A stretch of 60,517 nucleotides of DNA from an uncultured Brachybacterium sp. (GCF_947500705.1 NZ_CANMSY010000014.1:1-60517), one strand, 5' to 3'. Positions 25,199 to 33,706 are shown, counted from the first letter of the stretch. Made by a program: numbers and translations. Notes: generated from the letters alone by a model not told the origin.

Positions 25199-27178
25199 AT
25201 GCCCCCAGGATACGGGGGTCGCGTCGTCGTAGGCAAGTACGACACCACCGGTGTGTCTCGCGCCGCCTCCGACGCCACCCTCTCCCCCACCGACACGTGG
25301 CGGCTGTGCCTCGAGCTGCTGAACCAGCGACCGTTGATCCGCCTGGCAGAGCGGCGCAGCACGAGCGTCGCCTTCCCCCGACGACTCGGCCGAAGGGTCG
25401 AGCGGTTCACCGACGCGCCGCCCTCGCAGCCCGTCGCGGTCCACGTCTACGACGCCCAGGGCCGCACCCGGTTCCTCCCACTGGACTTCGACGCTCACGA
25501 CCGCACCGGGGATCAGATCGTCGCCGTCGAGAACGACCTCGCCGTGGCGACCTCGCTCCTGGACGAGTGCGGCTTCATCTACCTCGTGGACCGGGCCCAC
25601 GGCGGCGCGCACATCTACGTCCTGCTCGAGGACCCCATCGGCGCCCAGGAGGCGCACTCGCTCGTGCTCGCCCTCGGTTGGCGCCTCCCCACCCTGGACC
25701 TCAAGCCGACGAGCAACGTCAGCGATGGGCTGATCACCATCCCCGGCAGCGCCCACAAGCGCGGCGGCCACCGAGAGCTCGCGCACGACGCCGACTCGGC
25801 GCGCGCGATCGCCGCCGGCCCCCACTCCCCCGCCAGAGCCCTCACGCGCCTCCGTGCGGCCCTGGCGGACGAGCTGCGCGCACTCCTCGAGGAAGACCGT
25901 GAACGCGGCGCAGAGCGCCGCACACGGGCGCGTGAAGCCGGCTCCGCCGATCCGATCGCCGACGCGATCACCGACGAGGAGATCCGCGCCGTGCTCGTGC
26001 GCGGCATCGGCCGCCACATGAGCACCACGTGCACCGACCTCGCCCAGCGCGGCGACTGGCGAGCCCACGGCTACCCCAGCGCCTCCGAGGCCCGCCGCGC
26101 GGTCCTCATGTCCGCGATCGCCACGGGCCTCACCGAGACCGACGTCCGCGCTCGCATGCTCGGCGAGGAGCCCCAGTGGCCGGGCCTCCGCTCCCTGCTC
26201 GAGCACAAGGGCCTCGACCGCCTGCGCGACGAGTACGCCCGCGCGGCCGCCGAGATCGCCCGCCGCGAACGCCAGAAAGCCGGCCGAGTCATCGTGACCA
26301 GGGACGATACTGCCGTCAGCTCTGACACTAGCGCCAATACACACACCCGGGGCGGGGGGGATTCCCCCTCGGTGCACGACACGTACGGCGTGATCCGCGC
26401 ATGGATCACGCTCGTGGAGCGCTACGCCGCCGGCGAGTACCCCGGAGCTCAGGGCTGGGACTACCAGATGGCACTGCGCGCCCTCGGCCAGGCCGCCAGC
26501 ACAGTCGGATCCACTGTCACCGCCATGGGAGTTCGCTGGCACTCCGTAGCCCTCGGTGACTCCCGCACCGGTGCTGCCGCCCTCCTGCGCACTCTCGCGG
26601 CCGAGGACGACCCGTGGGTGGTCCTCGTCGCCCGCGGCCGCGGGATCTACGCCGATCAGTACGAGCTGCGCATCCCCGACCGGCACGCCTCCCTCGTCGA
26701 GGAGCTGCGCTGGCGGCCCGGGAAGACCCAGGCCGTCCGCCCCGTGTTCACGGTGCTCGGCAAGGCCACCGGGCTGCTCTTCGAGGCCGTCGAGCGCGGC
26801 GCCACCTCACGCGCGCGCATCGCCCTGGTCACCGGCCTGAGCGCCGACGCCTATCGCGACGCCCGCGACACCGCCCTCGCCTACGGGCTGATCACCGGCA
26901 ACGACCGCGACGGCTACGAGCTCGCCGCCGACGACGCCCGCCTCGAGCTCCTGGCGCAGCAGCTCGGTGCCATCGAGGCCCGCGTGCGCCGCATCCACCA
27001 GCACCGCCGCGAGCGAGCTGCCTACTGGGCCAAGCTCGAGCAGCTCCGCCGCGAACGACCCTGGATCCGCGTCGTCCGCGACGTCGACGAGACCGACCCC
27101 GAGGTCGAGGAGACTCTCGCCCAGATGTACCTCGACTCTCTCGACGAGCCACCGGGGCAGGCCCGGGAAGCGGGCTAG
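25199..27178 (+). CDS. PrimPol-type plasmid replication protein
   Basis: A 659-residue replication initiator with an archaeo-eukaryotic primase-like N-terminal half: LPLDFDAHD (acidic pair, about residue 95-99), GGAHIYVLL (about 134-142) and the downstream SDGLITIPGSAHKRGGHR segment typical of this primase superfamily. The C-terminal half is helical and probably DNA-binding (winged-helix-like LVTGLSADAYRDARDTALAYGL, read in two halves). It is the only replication gene seen in the window, so I take it as Rep. AAGGAGG is 12 bases before ATG. The origin itself is not identified but may be within or beside this gene. Confidence 0.75.
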   Translation: MPPGYGGRVVVGKYDTTGVSRAASDATLSPTDTWRLCLELLNQRPLIRLAERRSTSVAFPRRLGRRVERFTDAPPSQPVAVHVYDAQGRTRFLPLDFDAHDRTGDQIVAVENDLAVATSLLDECGFIYLVDRAHGGAHIYVLLEDPIGAQEAHSLVLALGWRLPTLDLKPTSNVSDGLITIPGSAHKRGGHRELAHDADSARAIAAGPHSPARALTRLRAALADELRALLEEDRERGAERRTRAREAGSADPIADAITDEEIRAVLVRGIGRHMSTTCTDLAQRGDWRAHGYPSASEARRAVLMSAIATGLTETDVRARMLGEEPQWPGLRSLLEHKGLDRLRDEYARAAAEIARRERQKAGRVIVTRDDTAVSSDTSANTHTRGGGDSPSVHDTYGVIRAWITLVERYAAGEYPGAQGWDYQMALRALGQAASTVGSTVTAMGVRWHSVALGDSRTGAAALLRTLAAEDDPWVVLVARGRGIYADQYELRIPDRHASLVEELRWRPGKTQAVRPVFTVLGKATGLLFEAVERGATSRARIALVTGLSADAYRDARDTALAYGLITGNDRDGYELAADDARLELLAQQLGAIEARVRRIHQHRRERAAYWAKLEQLRRERPWIRVVRDVDETDPEVEETLAQMYLDSLDEPPGQAREAG

Positions 27179-27185
27179 CACCCCC

Positions 27186-27268
27186 TGCACTAAACGCACT
27201 CTCGCCACCACTTGCACTGTATGCACTAGTGCAGTTAGGGTGCGGAGTGCTGATAGTGCACAAAGTGT
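27186..27268. repeat. 9-bp phased repeat array 2 (between rep and par region)
   Basis: TGCACT/CGCACT units begin at 27186, 27195, 27213 and 27222, with a degenerate unit at 27204. At the centre TGCACTAGTGCA the orientation flips, and AGTGC units follow at 27228, 27246, 27255 and 27264 (AGTGT). All starts stay in the same 9-bp register on each side. This two-sided array is the largest in the window and is a good candidate for a centromere (parS/parC) or for the main operator. Confidence 0.75.
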
Positions 27269-27289
27269 ATTTCCTCGACAGGAGGACCC

Positions 27290-27856
27290 ATGCCCATCCC
27301 CACGCGCCTGGCGATCGATGGACTCTCCGTCCGCGCCTATGGCCGCCTCGACCTTCTCGAGGCCCGGCTGGTCCACATCCTCGGATCTCTGGACCCCACC
27401 CCTCACGGTGCACGCGTCGCCGAGCACGCTGCGCTGGCCGTTGTCGAGCACAGCGACAGCTGCGTGCTGCTGCACGACGGCCCCGGCATCCCCGGCGCCG
27501 CGCTCGATGCGCTCACCCTGAGCGCCCCCGACCGCGCAGTCGTCATCGCCCGGCGCGGCGTCACCCCATGGCACGAGACGCTCGCCTCGAGCGGGGCCCT
27601 GGTGCTCGAAGGACCCACCAGCCGCCTCCTCGCGCATCTCGCCGACGCGGCGCTCGTCATCGAGCAGGCGCACTCCGCCCTTCCCCACTCGCCACGCATC
27701 GCCTGCGTGCCCGGTCCGATCCTGACCGCCGGCACCGCAGGCTCCAACGCGCTCCTGGTGCGGCCCGACGTCGAGATCGTCCCCGAGCTCGACCAGTGGG
27801 CGCGGCGCCTCCACTACACCGCGCAGCGGCCCCGTCAGTACAAGATCGCGGACTAG
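27290..27856 (+). CDS. Degenerate DprA/Rossmann-like protein
   Basis: A 188-residue protein. The C-terminal half (ADAALVIEQAHSALPHSP, then IACVPGPILTAGTAGSNALL) resembles the DprA/LOG-like strand pattern VVVEA..vPGP..s..s.G.n.LL, but the N-terminal GSR-type nucleotide loop of DprA is not evident. A better preserved DprA-like gene lies at 36477. It is flanked by 9-bp repeat arrays on both sides and precedes parA, with CAGGAGG as ribosome-binding site. Function unknown; a ssDNA-handling role during establishment is conjecture. Confidence 0.6.
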   Translation: MPIPTRLAIDGLSVRAYGRLDLLEARLVHILGSLDPTPHGARVAEHAALAVVEHSDSCVLLHDGPGIPGAALDALTLSAPDRAVVIARRGVTPWHETLASSGALVLEGPTSRLLAHLADAALVIEQAHSALPHSPRIACVPGPILTAGTAGSNALLVRPDVEIVPELDQWARRLHYTAQRPRQYKIAD

Positions 27857-27868
27857 TCATCCCTTGAA

Positions 27869-27983
27869 TGCACTAATCGCGGCACGCACACTACCTGCAC
27901 TGTCGATGGTGCGTGCATCGCTCTCCACCTGCCCGTGCGTGCTGTGCACCGCCTGCACGGTTCGCACTAGTGCACACAGTGAT
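27869..27983. repeat. 9-bp phased repeat array 3 (parA promoter)
   Basis: Units start at 27869 and 27896 (TGCACT), 27914 (TGCATC), 27945 (TGCACC), 27954 (TGCACG) and 27963 (CGCACT), then invert at AGTGCA 27969 and AGTGAT 27978. Spacings are 9 or multiples of 9 within two sub-blocks. TATAAC, a -10-like hexamer, begins at the end of the array and ATG of parA follows about 24 bases later, so binding here would autoregulate the par operon. Confidence 0.75.
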
Positions 27984-28011
27984 ATAACCTGTTTCCATCG
28001 AGAGGAGCCCC

Positions 28012-28782
28012 ATGGCCGTCTACACCTGCGCCCTACCCAAGGGCGGGTCCACGAAGACCAGTACCGCAGCCGAGATCGCCCTCGCCCTGACGCGCCGCGG
28101 CTTCCGAGTCCTCGCCATCGACCTCGACCAGCAGGGCAACCTGTCCACCCGCCTGGGGATCACCCCGGAGACGCCCATCGAAGCGACCGCCGCCGAGGTG
28201 CTGGATGCCTCCGCCACCCTGCGGGAAGCGGCCGAGCCCGCGCCGACTGCGCAGGGCGTCGACGTGATCGTCGGAGCCCACGACCTGACCGCCCTTGAGG
28301 AGCAGCCGCCGCCGGACCTGGTCACCAGCCTGCGCGACATGCTCCCGACGGTGGGGGACCGGTGGGACCACGTCGTCATCGACACGCCCCCGAACGTCGG
28401 CGCCCTGACCATGGCGGGACTCGCCGCCGCCGACCACGTGATCGTCAGCCTGCAGGCCGCCACCGAGGCCTACGACCAGCTCGACCGCCTCGAGGCCGTG
28501 ATCGCCGAGCGCTTGACGCGCCGCATCCGCCCCGGCCTGCAGATCAGCGCTGTCGTCCCGGCCATGGTCGACTCCCGCCGCCTGCTCGATCGGGAGATCC
28601 TCGAGCTCCTCGCGCAGCGCTACGGCGATCGCGTCACGCCGCCGGTGCGGCAGGCCGTCGCCGTGCGCGACGCCTACACCGCCGGCATGGGCGTGAGCGT
28701 CTACGACCCCGACAGCGCGGTCGCCGCCGACTACCGCGCCGCGACCGATCACCTGCTCAACCTCACGATGGGAGCCCACTGA
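28012..28782 (+). CDS. parA: ParA-type partition ATPase
   Basis: A 256-residue ATPase with deviant Walker A LPKGGSTKTS (residues 6-15), IDLDQQGNLS, and Walker B HVVIDTPPN. It is short, without an N-terminal HTH domain, so it belongs to the small ParA (type Ib) class, whose partner protein usually binds DNA by a ribbon-helix-helix and represses the operon. GAGAGGAG precedes ATG. The next gene starts in a TGATG overlap. Confidence 0.9.
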   Translation: MAVYTCALPKGGSTKTSTAAEIALALTRRGFRVLAIDLDQQGNLSTRLGITPETPIEATAAEVLDASATLREAAEPAPTAQGVDVIVGAHDLTALEEQPPPDLVTSLRDMLPTVGDRWDHVVIDTPPNVGALTMAGLAAADHVIVSLQAATEAYDQLDRLEAVIAERLTRRIRPGLQISAVVPAMVDSRRLLDREILELLAQRYGDRVTPPVRQAVAVRDAYTAGMGVSVYDPDSAVAADYRAATDHLLNLTMGAH

Positions 28783-29381
28783 TGGCCAAGCCCAAGCGAC
28801 GCAGCCTCTCCGAGCGCAACGCGGAGGCGATCGCCGGCGCCGTCGACAACACGTCGACCCGTGAGGACGGGGGAGCGGAGCAGCCCCCCGCGCCCCAGTC
28901 GCCCGCACCGGCTCCGGCAGACCGCCCCGCAGCGGTGAGCCCCGCGCCGCCGGCCTCCGAGGAGCCCACCCGCCGCAGCAGTGTCTACCTCACGCCCGAC
29001 GATCTTCGCGACGTGCGCTCGGCGTACATCGTCGACTTCGACCACCGGCCCGGCTCGCCGGGAAGCTTCGGCCTGTGGGCCGCCGGCGCCATCGGCGAGC
29101 TCGCCGCCCTCACCGTCGAAGAGCGCCAGGCCGTTCGAGAGATCCTCGGCCCCGCAGGTGCCGGCGCGAACCGCTCACAGCAGCTCCTCGTCCCCGACGA
29201 CGTCGCGGGCGCCGTCGGGGACGCCATGCGTCAGGACCGGCTCGCCGGCGTCGTCGACCGCTCCCGCAGCGTCTTCTACAGCTACGCCCTGCGCTGGCAG
29301 GCTCGGGAAGCAGCCCGCCGCGCCGGAATGGACCAGCTGCCCGAGCCTCCGGCTCGCCTGCCACGATTGGATCTGCGATGA
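28782..29381 (+). CDS. Putative ParB-like centromere-binding partner
   Basis: A 199-residue protein: a basic start (KPKRRSLSERN), a Pro/Ala linker, then RRSSVYLTPDDLRDVRSAYI, which has the strand-helix start of ribbon-helix-helix proteins, and a helical C-terminal domain. Its position after a small ParA and beside 9-bp repeat arrays is that of type Ib ParB proteins. I infer that it binds the (T/C)GCACT arrays; no family match is claimed. Confidence 0.6.
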   Translation: MAKPKRRSLSERNAEAIAGAVDNTSTREDGGAEQPPAPQSPAPAPADRPAAVSPAPPASEEPTRRSSVYLTPDDLRDVRSAYIVDFDHRPGSPGSFGLWAAGAIGELAALTVEERQAVREILGPAGAGANRSQQLLVPDDVAGAVGDAMRQDRLAGVVDRSRSVFYSYALRWQAREAARRAGMDQLPEPPARLPRLDLR

Positions 29382-29521
29382 ACGCCGCCGACAACGCCGA
29401 CGCACGACGGAGCGTCGTCGAAGACGAGCTCTCCCTCCTCCTGCTCGATCCCTCGCACGAGGACAGTCGAGGCGAGGCCGCTCGCGCGGACCTCAACGAC
29501 GTCCCTGACGAGCTGCGCTAG
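29378..29521 (+). CDS. Small acidic protein, third gene of the par operon
   Basis: A 47-residue acidic protein (MNAADNADARRSVVEDELSL and a DVPDELR end), overlapping the previous gene by ATGA. Not recognised. Tight coupling makes translation likely. Confidence 0.45.
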   Translation: MNAADNADARRSVVEDELSLLLLDPSHEDSRGEAARADLNDVPDELR

Positions 29522-29570
29522 AGCACAGACCCTCCGCCTTGCGGAGCCGGACCGCTGCGCGGGGACGGAA

Positions 29571-29630
29571 TGCACTATGTGCATCGTTCGCACTTCGGCT
29601 CGCAGTGCGAACGATGCATTGCGCAGTGAC
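29571..29630. repeat. 9-bp phased repeat array 4 (after par operon, before LIR-B)
   Basis: TGCACT (29571), TGCATC (29580) and CGCACT (29589) are 9 bp apart; the sequence then inverts with AGTGCG (29604) and GATGCA (29613). The two halves GTGCATCGTTCGCACT and AGTGCGAACGATGCAT are themselves inverted repeats, so this array can also form a hairpin. Confidence 0.7.
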
Positions 29631-29709
29631 CAGCCAACCCTGCCACGTCGCCAGATCGGTAGGGGGGGAGAGGTGCGCAGTGTGCTCCATGCCGAGGTGA
29701 CGGGCCCCC

Positions 29710-29927
29710 GGGGTGCTGGATCGGGGGATCTTGACGCACTGGTGGGGGAGGAGCACACCCGGCTCGCTGCGCTCGGCCGGCGGTCCCCGACAAGATGCCG
29801 ACGCGCTGCGCTTATTTCGCCGGAATCTTCTCGGATGCTCACCGGCTGCCCGGGCTCTCGCCTACGGCTCGACCCTTCGGGGTGCACCACCCCCACCAGC
29901 GCATCCCCCGCTCCACGTCAGCACCCC
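29710..29927 (+). promoter_or_regulatory. Folded leader LIR-B
   Basis: Identical to LIR-A for 205 bases and then complete, with outer arms GGGGTGCTG and CAGCACCCC; core at 29799-29823. It precedes an unrelated gene (29961) with the same AAGGAGCACACC segment, so the leader, not the gene, is what is conserved. Exact identity with LIR-A implies recent duplication or gene conversion. Confidence 0.7.
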
Positions 29928-29960
29928 TCGCCAGGGGACCCGCCGAACAAGGAGCACACC

Positions 29961-30212
29961 ATGACTACTCGCAACCTCACTGACCGCGTCCTCGAGACGC
30001 TCGACGGACACACCCTGGTGGAGACCCCCTGCTGCACCTTCTGCGGCCACGCGGGCTCCATCACCCTCACCGACGAGGAGTTCGCCGACCTCGAGGCCGG
30101 CGCCGCCATCCAGGACGCCGCCGGACGACTGCCCCGCGCGGTCCGCGAGCAGTTCATCTCCGGGATCCACACGGAGTGCTGGGACTCCCTCTTCGGGGAC
30201 CTCGAGGACTGA
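29961..30212 (+). CDS. Small Cys-containing protein of unknown function
   Basis: An 83-residue protein with CCTFCGHAGS (residues 24-33), a zinc-ribbon-like half site, and a later His/Cys pair (IHTECW). Not recognised. It has its own leader (LIR-B) and its own terminator hairpin, making a self-contained expression unit. Confidence 0.6.
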   Translation: MTTRNLTDRVLETLDGHTLVETPCCTFCGHAGSITLTDEEFADLEAGAAIQDAAGRLPRAVREQFISGIHTECWDSLFGDLED

Positions 30213-30215
30213 CCA

Positions 30216-30243
30216 AGCGGAGCCCTTCCAGGAGGGCTCCGCT
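30216..30243 (+). terminator. Hairpin terminator
   Basis: AGCGGAGCCCT and AGGGCTCCGCT form an 11-bp stem around a 6-nt loop right after the stop codon of the small Cys protein gene. Confidence 0.7.
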
Positions 30244-30498
30244 CTGTCCTGAAACGGAACTCGCGTGGCTCGTGCTGTCTGTGGAGCACTCCGTGCTCCG
30301 CGGAACGGCGCGAGCGGCTTCGCCACTGTCGCACGCACCGTGCTTTCTTGCCTGCTGAGGCCCCGCGCTGCGGGCGGTGTTCTGCGGCGGTCAAAGCTCC
30401 GCCTTCGCTCCGCTTCCCGCCACGTCGGCGGGGCTTCCAGCGTGGTTACCAAGCTGCTGCTGCAGGCCCTCTCAGTCTACTCCGAGAGGGGACCCCGA

Positions 30499-30591
30499 GT
30501 GTCAACCCACGTGCAGGTCATGAGCCACTTTTTACCCTCGCAAGCTCGGGCGAAAAAGTCGCCCAAGACCTGCACTCTTCGGGGTTGACAC
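30499..30591 (+). promoter_or_regulatory. Long nested inverted repeat upstream of the DUF4192 gene
   Basis: The 466-bp gap 30213-30678 has no gene. Its 3' half holds a nested structure: GTGTCAACCC (30499-30508) with GGGTTGACAC (30582-30591), GCAGGTC (30513-30519) with GACCTGC (30567-30573), and ACTTTTT (30527-30533) with AAAAAGT (30553-30559). TTGACA, a perfect -35 hexamer, lies in the closing stem on both strands. The 5' half has further small hairpins but nothing else recognisable. The topology resembles the LIR leaders without their core sequence. Confidence 0.6.
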
Positions 30592-30678
30592 CCACCCCGC
30601 TTCGGAGTCCCCAAAGGGGAGGTCCCGCAACAGCGGGGTCGCCAGGCGCTACCGCGCCAACAACCGAAGGAGCACACC

Positions 30679-31602
30679 ATGACCCAGACCAATCTCACGC
30701 CCGCGCAGTTCGCGGCCTACACGCTCGCATCGCTGATGGAGCCGCTGCCTCGCGGCTTCATCCTCGTCAGCACCGGCAGGGGCGGTCTGTCCGCCATCTC
30801 CGGTGTCGATCCCGACGCCGAGTACCCGGCCGTTCCGCCCGCGCACGAGTACTCGCAACTGGTCGGGCACGAGGTGGTGCTCACGGTCGTCAACGAGAGC
30901 GGGCTCAAGGCCGCGGTGCAGGACGTCGAGACCGTCGTCCGCCGGCTTGACGGGATCAACATCGCCGCCACCATCCTCGCCTCGGGCGAGTACCTGATGG
31001 ACCTCGAGACCAAGCGCACCACAACGCTCGAGGCCGCCAGTGCATCGCTGCCGGCCTCGCTCGGCCGACCCACCGAGCTGCGGCGGTGGGCACCGGTTCG
31101 CGGCCTCGCCTTCGAGCCGATCGAGCCGAACGTCGGCGCGGTCGACACCGAGACGGTCGTGGACGCATGGGTCCACACCGTCGTCACCGGGCGTCGTCCC
31201 GACCAGGCACTGGTCGGGCAGATCGCCGCGGCGATCAGCGACTCGTCTACGCGAGACCAGTTGCTGCTGGCCGTCGCCCGGCTCGGGTTCGACGAGCTCG
31301 ACGACGCCAGCGCCGACGAGGACGTCATGGCCGCGCTGCTGGGCGGACGCGGTCGCCCGCTGGGCGAACAGCTCGTCACCGGAGCACTCGCGGCTCAGTA
31401 CGTGGCCGCTCACACCACCGACATGCAGGCGGCCGCGCTGCTGTACGCGCAGTCCAGCCTGCTGCTGTGGAGCGAGGCCCGCGCTCGCGCCGCACTGCAC
31501 GCGGCCGAGACCGCGCTGCTGTACGACCGCTCGTGCTCGCTCGCGAACACGGCACACGCGCTCGTGAACACCCTGATGTACCCGGACTGGTTCACCGGCT
31601 GA
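30679..31602 (+). CDS. DUF4192 family protein
   Basis: A 307-residue protein of the actinobacterial DUF4192 type: PLPRGFILVSTGRGGLSAI at the start, a central AVDTETVVDAWVHTVVTGRRP region and a helical C-terminal half with repeated Ala/Leu helices (AAALLYAQSSLLLWSEARAR). The family's role is unknown; members occur on chromosomes and plasmids. GAAGGAGCACACC precedes ATG, as for the LIR-controlled genes. Confidence 0.7.
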   Translation: MTQTNLTPAQFAAYTLASLMEPLPRGFILVSTGRGGLSAISGVDPDAEYPAVPPAHEYSQLVGHEVVLTVVNESGLKAAVQDVETVVRRLDGINIAATILASGEYLMDLETKRTTTLEAASASLPASLGRPTELRRWAPVRGLAFEPIEPNVGAVDTETVVDAWVHTVVTGRRPDQALVGQIAAAISDSSTRDQLLLAVARLGFDELDDASADEDVMAALLGGRGRPLGEQLVTGALAAQYVAAHTTDMQAAALLYAQSSLLLWSEARARAALHAAETALLYDRSCSLANTAHALVNTLMYPDWFTG

Positions 31603-31641
31603 GCCGGCAACGCGGGACGGGCCTCCCCGGTCCGTCCCGCA

Positions 31642-31667
31642 GTGCCCGCCCCCTCCGGGGCGGGCAC
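31642..31667 (+). terminator. Hairpin terminator after the DUF4192 gene
   Basis: GTGCCCGCCCC and GGGGCGGGCAC, 11 bp, 4-nt loop. The following stretch to 31989 holds array 5 and small GC hairpins (for example GGCTCCGCC) but no gene. Confidence 0.7.
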
Positions 31668-31821
31668 CTCCGTGCTGCGCACGCCCTCGCGCTCCGCGCG
31701 AGCAGGGGGGAGGGGCGACCCGTGCTGCCTTGCGAGCATTATGCGCAGACGCTCCGCGCCTGCGAGCTGTCGCTGCGGGCAACCCTGGCCGCCCCTCCCC
31801 AAGGCACTCGCTCCGCTCGTA

Positions 31822-31855
31822 CGCACCCTCTGCACTACGCGCACTAGACGCACTA
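31822..31855. repeat. 9-bp phased repeat array 5
   Basis: CGCACC (31822), TGCACT (31831), CGCACT (31840) and CGCACT (31849), each exactly 9 bp apart. It lies between the DUF4192 terminator and LIR-E. Confidence 0.75.
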
Positions 31856-31989
31856 TCCCTGTGACCGCCCCGGCGACCACAGCCATCGCACACTTCCGGG
31901 CAACGGCTCGCGCCGCCGCCTAATGGCGCCCGGCTCCGCCGGCCACTCACCTCGAGGCGCCGACTACCGCCTCGAGGCCCCTTAATTCT

Positions 31990-32174
31990 CCCCGTCCTCC
32001 TGGGCTTTCCACTGTGCACGCTCCTCGCTGCGCGCAACCCCGCTGCGCGGGGCCGGCTGCACCGGGAACTTCCCGACGCGCTGCGCTTATATCGCCGAGA
32101 ACTTCCCGCCTTGCCGCCCTCCGGGTGCACTCCGCTCGATCACTGCGCCGTTCAAAAGCACCAGGAGGACGGGG
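31990..32174 (+). promoter_or_regulatory. Folded leader LIR-E
   Basis: Closing arms CCCCGTCCTCCTGG (from 31990) and CCAGGAGGACGGGG (to 32174) are perfectly complementary. Inside are CCCCGCTGCGCGGGG, the core at 32074-32098 flanked by GGGAACTTCCCG and GAGAACTTCCCG, and smaller stems. The spacing to the next ATG is 39 bases. The core is shared with LIR-A/B/C, while the closing stem is different. Confidence 0.7.
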
Positions 32175-32213
32175 AAAAAATGATCCCGGCTCCACACCAC
32201 GAAGGAGCCCCAC

Positions 32214-32390
32214 ATGAGCACCAACGACACCACCACCCACACCGCCGAGGTGCTCGAGATCGGCAACTACATCCACGAGATGGGCCACCGGCCCGTGTGC
32301 TCGTGCGGATGGGTCGACCGCCTGTACCCGATGGGCTACCTGGACACGGCCCGGGCCGCCGCCGCCCGGCACACCGCCCGCGAGCACTGA
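32214..32390 (+). CDS. Small protein with CxC motif
   Basis: A 58-residue protein (MSTNDTTTHTAEVLEIGNYI start; VCSCGWVDR and a DTARAAAARHTA helix), resembling one half of a zinc-binding fold. The first 24 nucleotides are identical to the start of the gene at 32916. GAAGGAG precedes the start. Function unknown. Confidence 0.6.
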   Translation: MSTNDTTTHTAEVLEIGNYIHEMGHRPVCSCGWVDRLYPMGYLDTARAAAARHTAREH

Positions 32391-32431
32391 CCCTCCCCAA
32401 TCCCCGCGCTACAGCCGAAGGAGCACACACC

Positions 32432-32866
32432 ATGACCCCCACGACCCTTGACCGCGGTCTCGCCCTGACCGTCGCCCTCCGCCTCGACAGCCCCCACGAG
32501 CAGTGCGCCGCGTGGATCGAATCAGCCGACCGCGTCTGCGGCCGCGACGCGATCCGGCCGTGGCTGTGCAAGCGGCACGAGACCGTCGCAAAGCGCCGTC
32601 TCGAGAAGGAAGTCGCCCAGGAGAAGGCTCAGGCCGAGAAGGCTCGTCAGCGCGCCGAGAAGCAGCTCCCCGCTCGCGAGGCACGCCTCGCCCGGATCGA
32701 CGCCCGCCTCGACCAGATCGACCCCTTCCGCGCAGACGGCAACGCAGACACGGCCGCCATGTGCGCACCGCTGAGCCAGCGCCTCCCCTCCGACACCCGG
32801 ATCGCGGAGCTCGCCCGGCTGCACCGCGAACGCGACGCCCTGGTGCGCACCCTTCGCACCCACTGA
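32432..32866 (+). CDS. Coiled-coil protein with N-terminal Cys pair
   Basis: A 144-residue protein. The N-terminal part has CAAWIE..RVCGRD and WLCKRH, a possible zinc site; residues 55-90 are a charged coiled coil (EKEVAQEKAQAEKARQRAEK). Not recognised. GAAGGAGCACACACC precedes ATG. It follows the small CxC gene in the same leader unit. Confidence 0.55.
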   Translation: MTPTTLDRGLALTVALRLDSPHEQCAAWIESADRVCGRDAIRPWLCKRHETVAKRRLEKEVAQEKAQAEKARQRAEKQLPAREARLARIDARLDQIDPFRADGNADTAAMCAPLSQRLPSDTRIAELARLHRERDALVRTLRTH

Positions 32867-32915
32867 TCCTCGGCCCCAGGCACCCGCCCCGGCCCACCTC
32901 GAAAGGACACCACCC

Positions 32916-33278
32916 ATGAGCACCAACGACACCACCACCGCCGCCGACCTCCGCGCCGCCCGCGCCGGACTCCACACGGCACGGGAAGCAATGCAGGCCA
33001 CCCGCGCCGCCCACGACCTTCTGGAACGCGCCGAGCACGCGCTGCTCGACCTGGCCTCCACCTGGGACACCCATCGCGCCTGGCGACTCGCTCGCCTCAT
33101 CCAGCGCTACAGCGACCGCGCCTTCGCCATCGGCCGCCGGCTCGACGCTCCACACGACGCCCTCCGTCGCGTGATCGACCTGAGCCCCTCCGCCGCCCGG
33201 AACGCCCGCAGCGTGGCCCGCTCCAACGGCGTCGACGTGACGGCGGATGTCGATCACTGGTCCTACCCGATCCGGTGA
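32916..33278 (+). CDS. Helical protein of unknown function
   Basis: A 120-residue, mostly helical protein (AARAGLHTAREAMQATRAAH; LLERAEHALLDLASTW). It begins MSTNDTTT, encoded by the same 24 nucleotides as the gene at 32214, although the rest is unrelated. GAAAGGA precedes ATG. Confidence 0.55.
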   Translation: MSTNDTTTAADLRAARAGLHTAREAMQATRAAHDLLERAEHALLDLASTWDTHRAWRLARLIQRYSDRAFAIGRRLDAPHDALRRVIDLSPSAARNARSVARSNGVDVTADVDHWSYPIR

Positions 33279-33285
33279 CCACCCA

Positions 33286-33315
33286 CCGGGCCGGGGCCGT
33301 CGCGCCCCGGCCCGG
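33286..33315 (+). terminator. Hairpin terminator
   Basis: CCGGGCCGGGGC and GCCCCGGCCCGG form a 12-bp stem directly after the preceding stop codon. From here to LIR-F (33482) only further GC hairpins are seen, for example GCCGGCTCCGCCGGC at about 33425. Confidence 0.65.
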
Positions 33316-33481
33316 GCCGCCCGAACGGAACTCGCTGCGCTCGTGCCCTGCCAGTGCCGCACTCCGTGCCGCCGATGCACTCCGTACAGCTCGGGCACTG
33401 CCCCGATGGGCAGCACCCTGACGGCCGCCGGCTCCGCCGGCCCTCACCGATCCGGGCCCGCCCGGATCGGCCCTCCATGTT

Positions 33482-33668
33482 CCCCGTCCTCCTGGGCTTT
33501 CCACTGTGACCCCTCCGCCACTGCGCACAACCCCGCTCCGCGGGGCCGGCCACGACCAAAAACTCCCCGACGCGCTGCGCTTATTTCGCCGGGGACTTTC
33601 CGGCCTCGCCGCCCTCCGGGTGTGCTCCGCGGCTCCGGGGTCCGTTCACAAGCACCAGGAGGGCGGGG
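33482..33668 (+). promoter_or_regulatory. Folded leader LIR-F
   Basis: Closing arms CCCCGTCCTCCTGG and CCAGGAGGGCGGGG: relative to LIR-E the right arm has A to G, keeping a G-U pair in RNA. CCCCGCTCCGCGGGG follows the left arm; the core is at 33568-33592. It ends 38 bases before the ParB-like gene. Confidence 0.7.
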
Positions 33669-33706
33669 AAAACGATCCCGTCCACTGGCCGAAAGGAGCA
33701 CACACC

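Noticed and set aside
25151-26686. A 511-codon minus-strand open frame opposite the replication gene
   Set aside because: Same composition artefact; the plus strand has the primase motifs and a ribosome-binding site.
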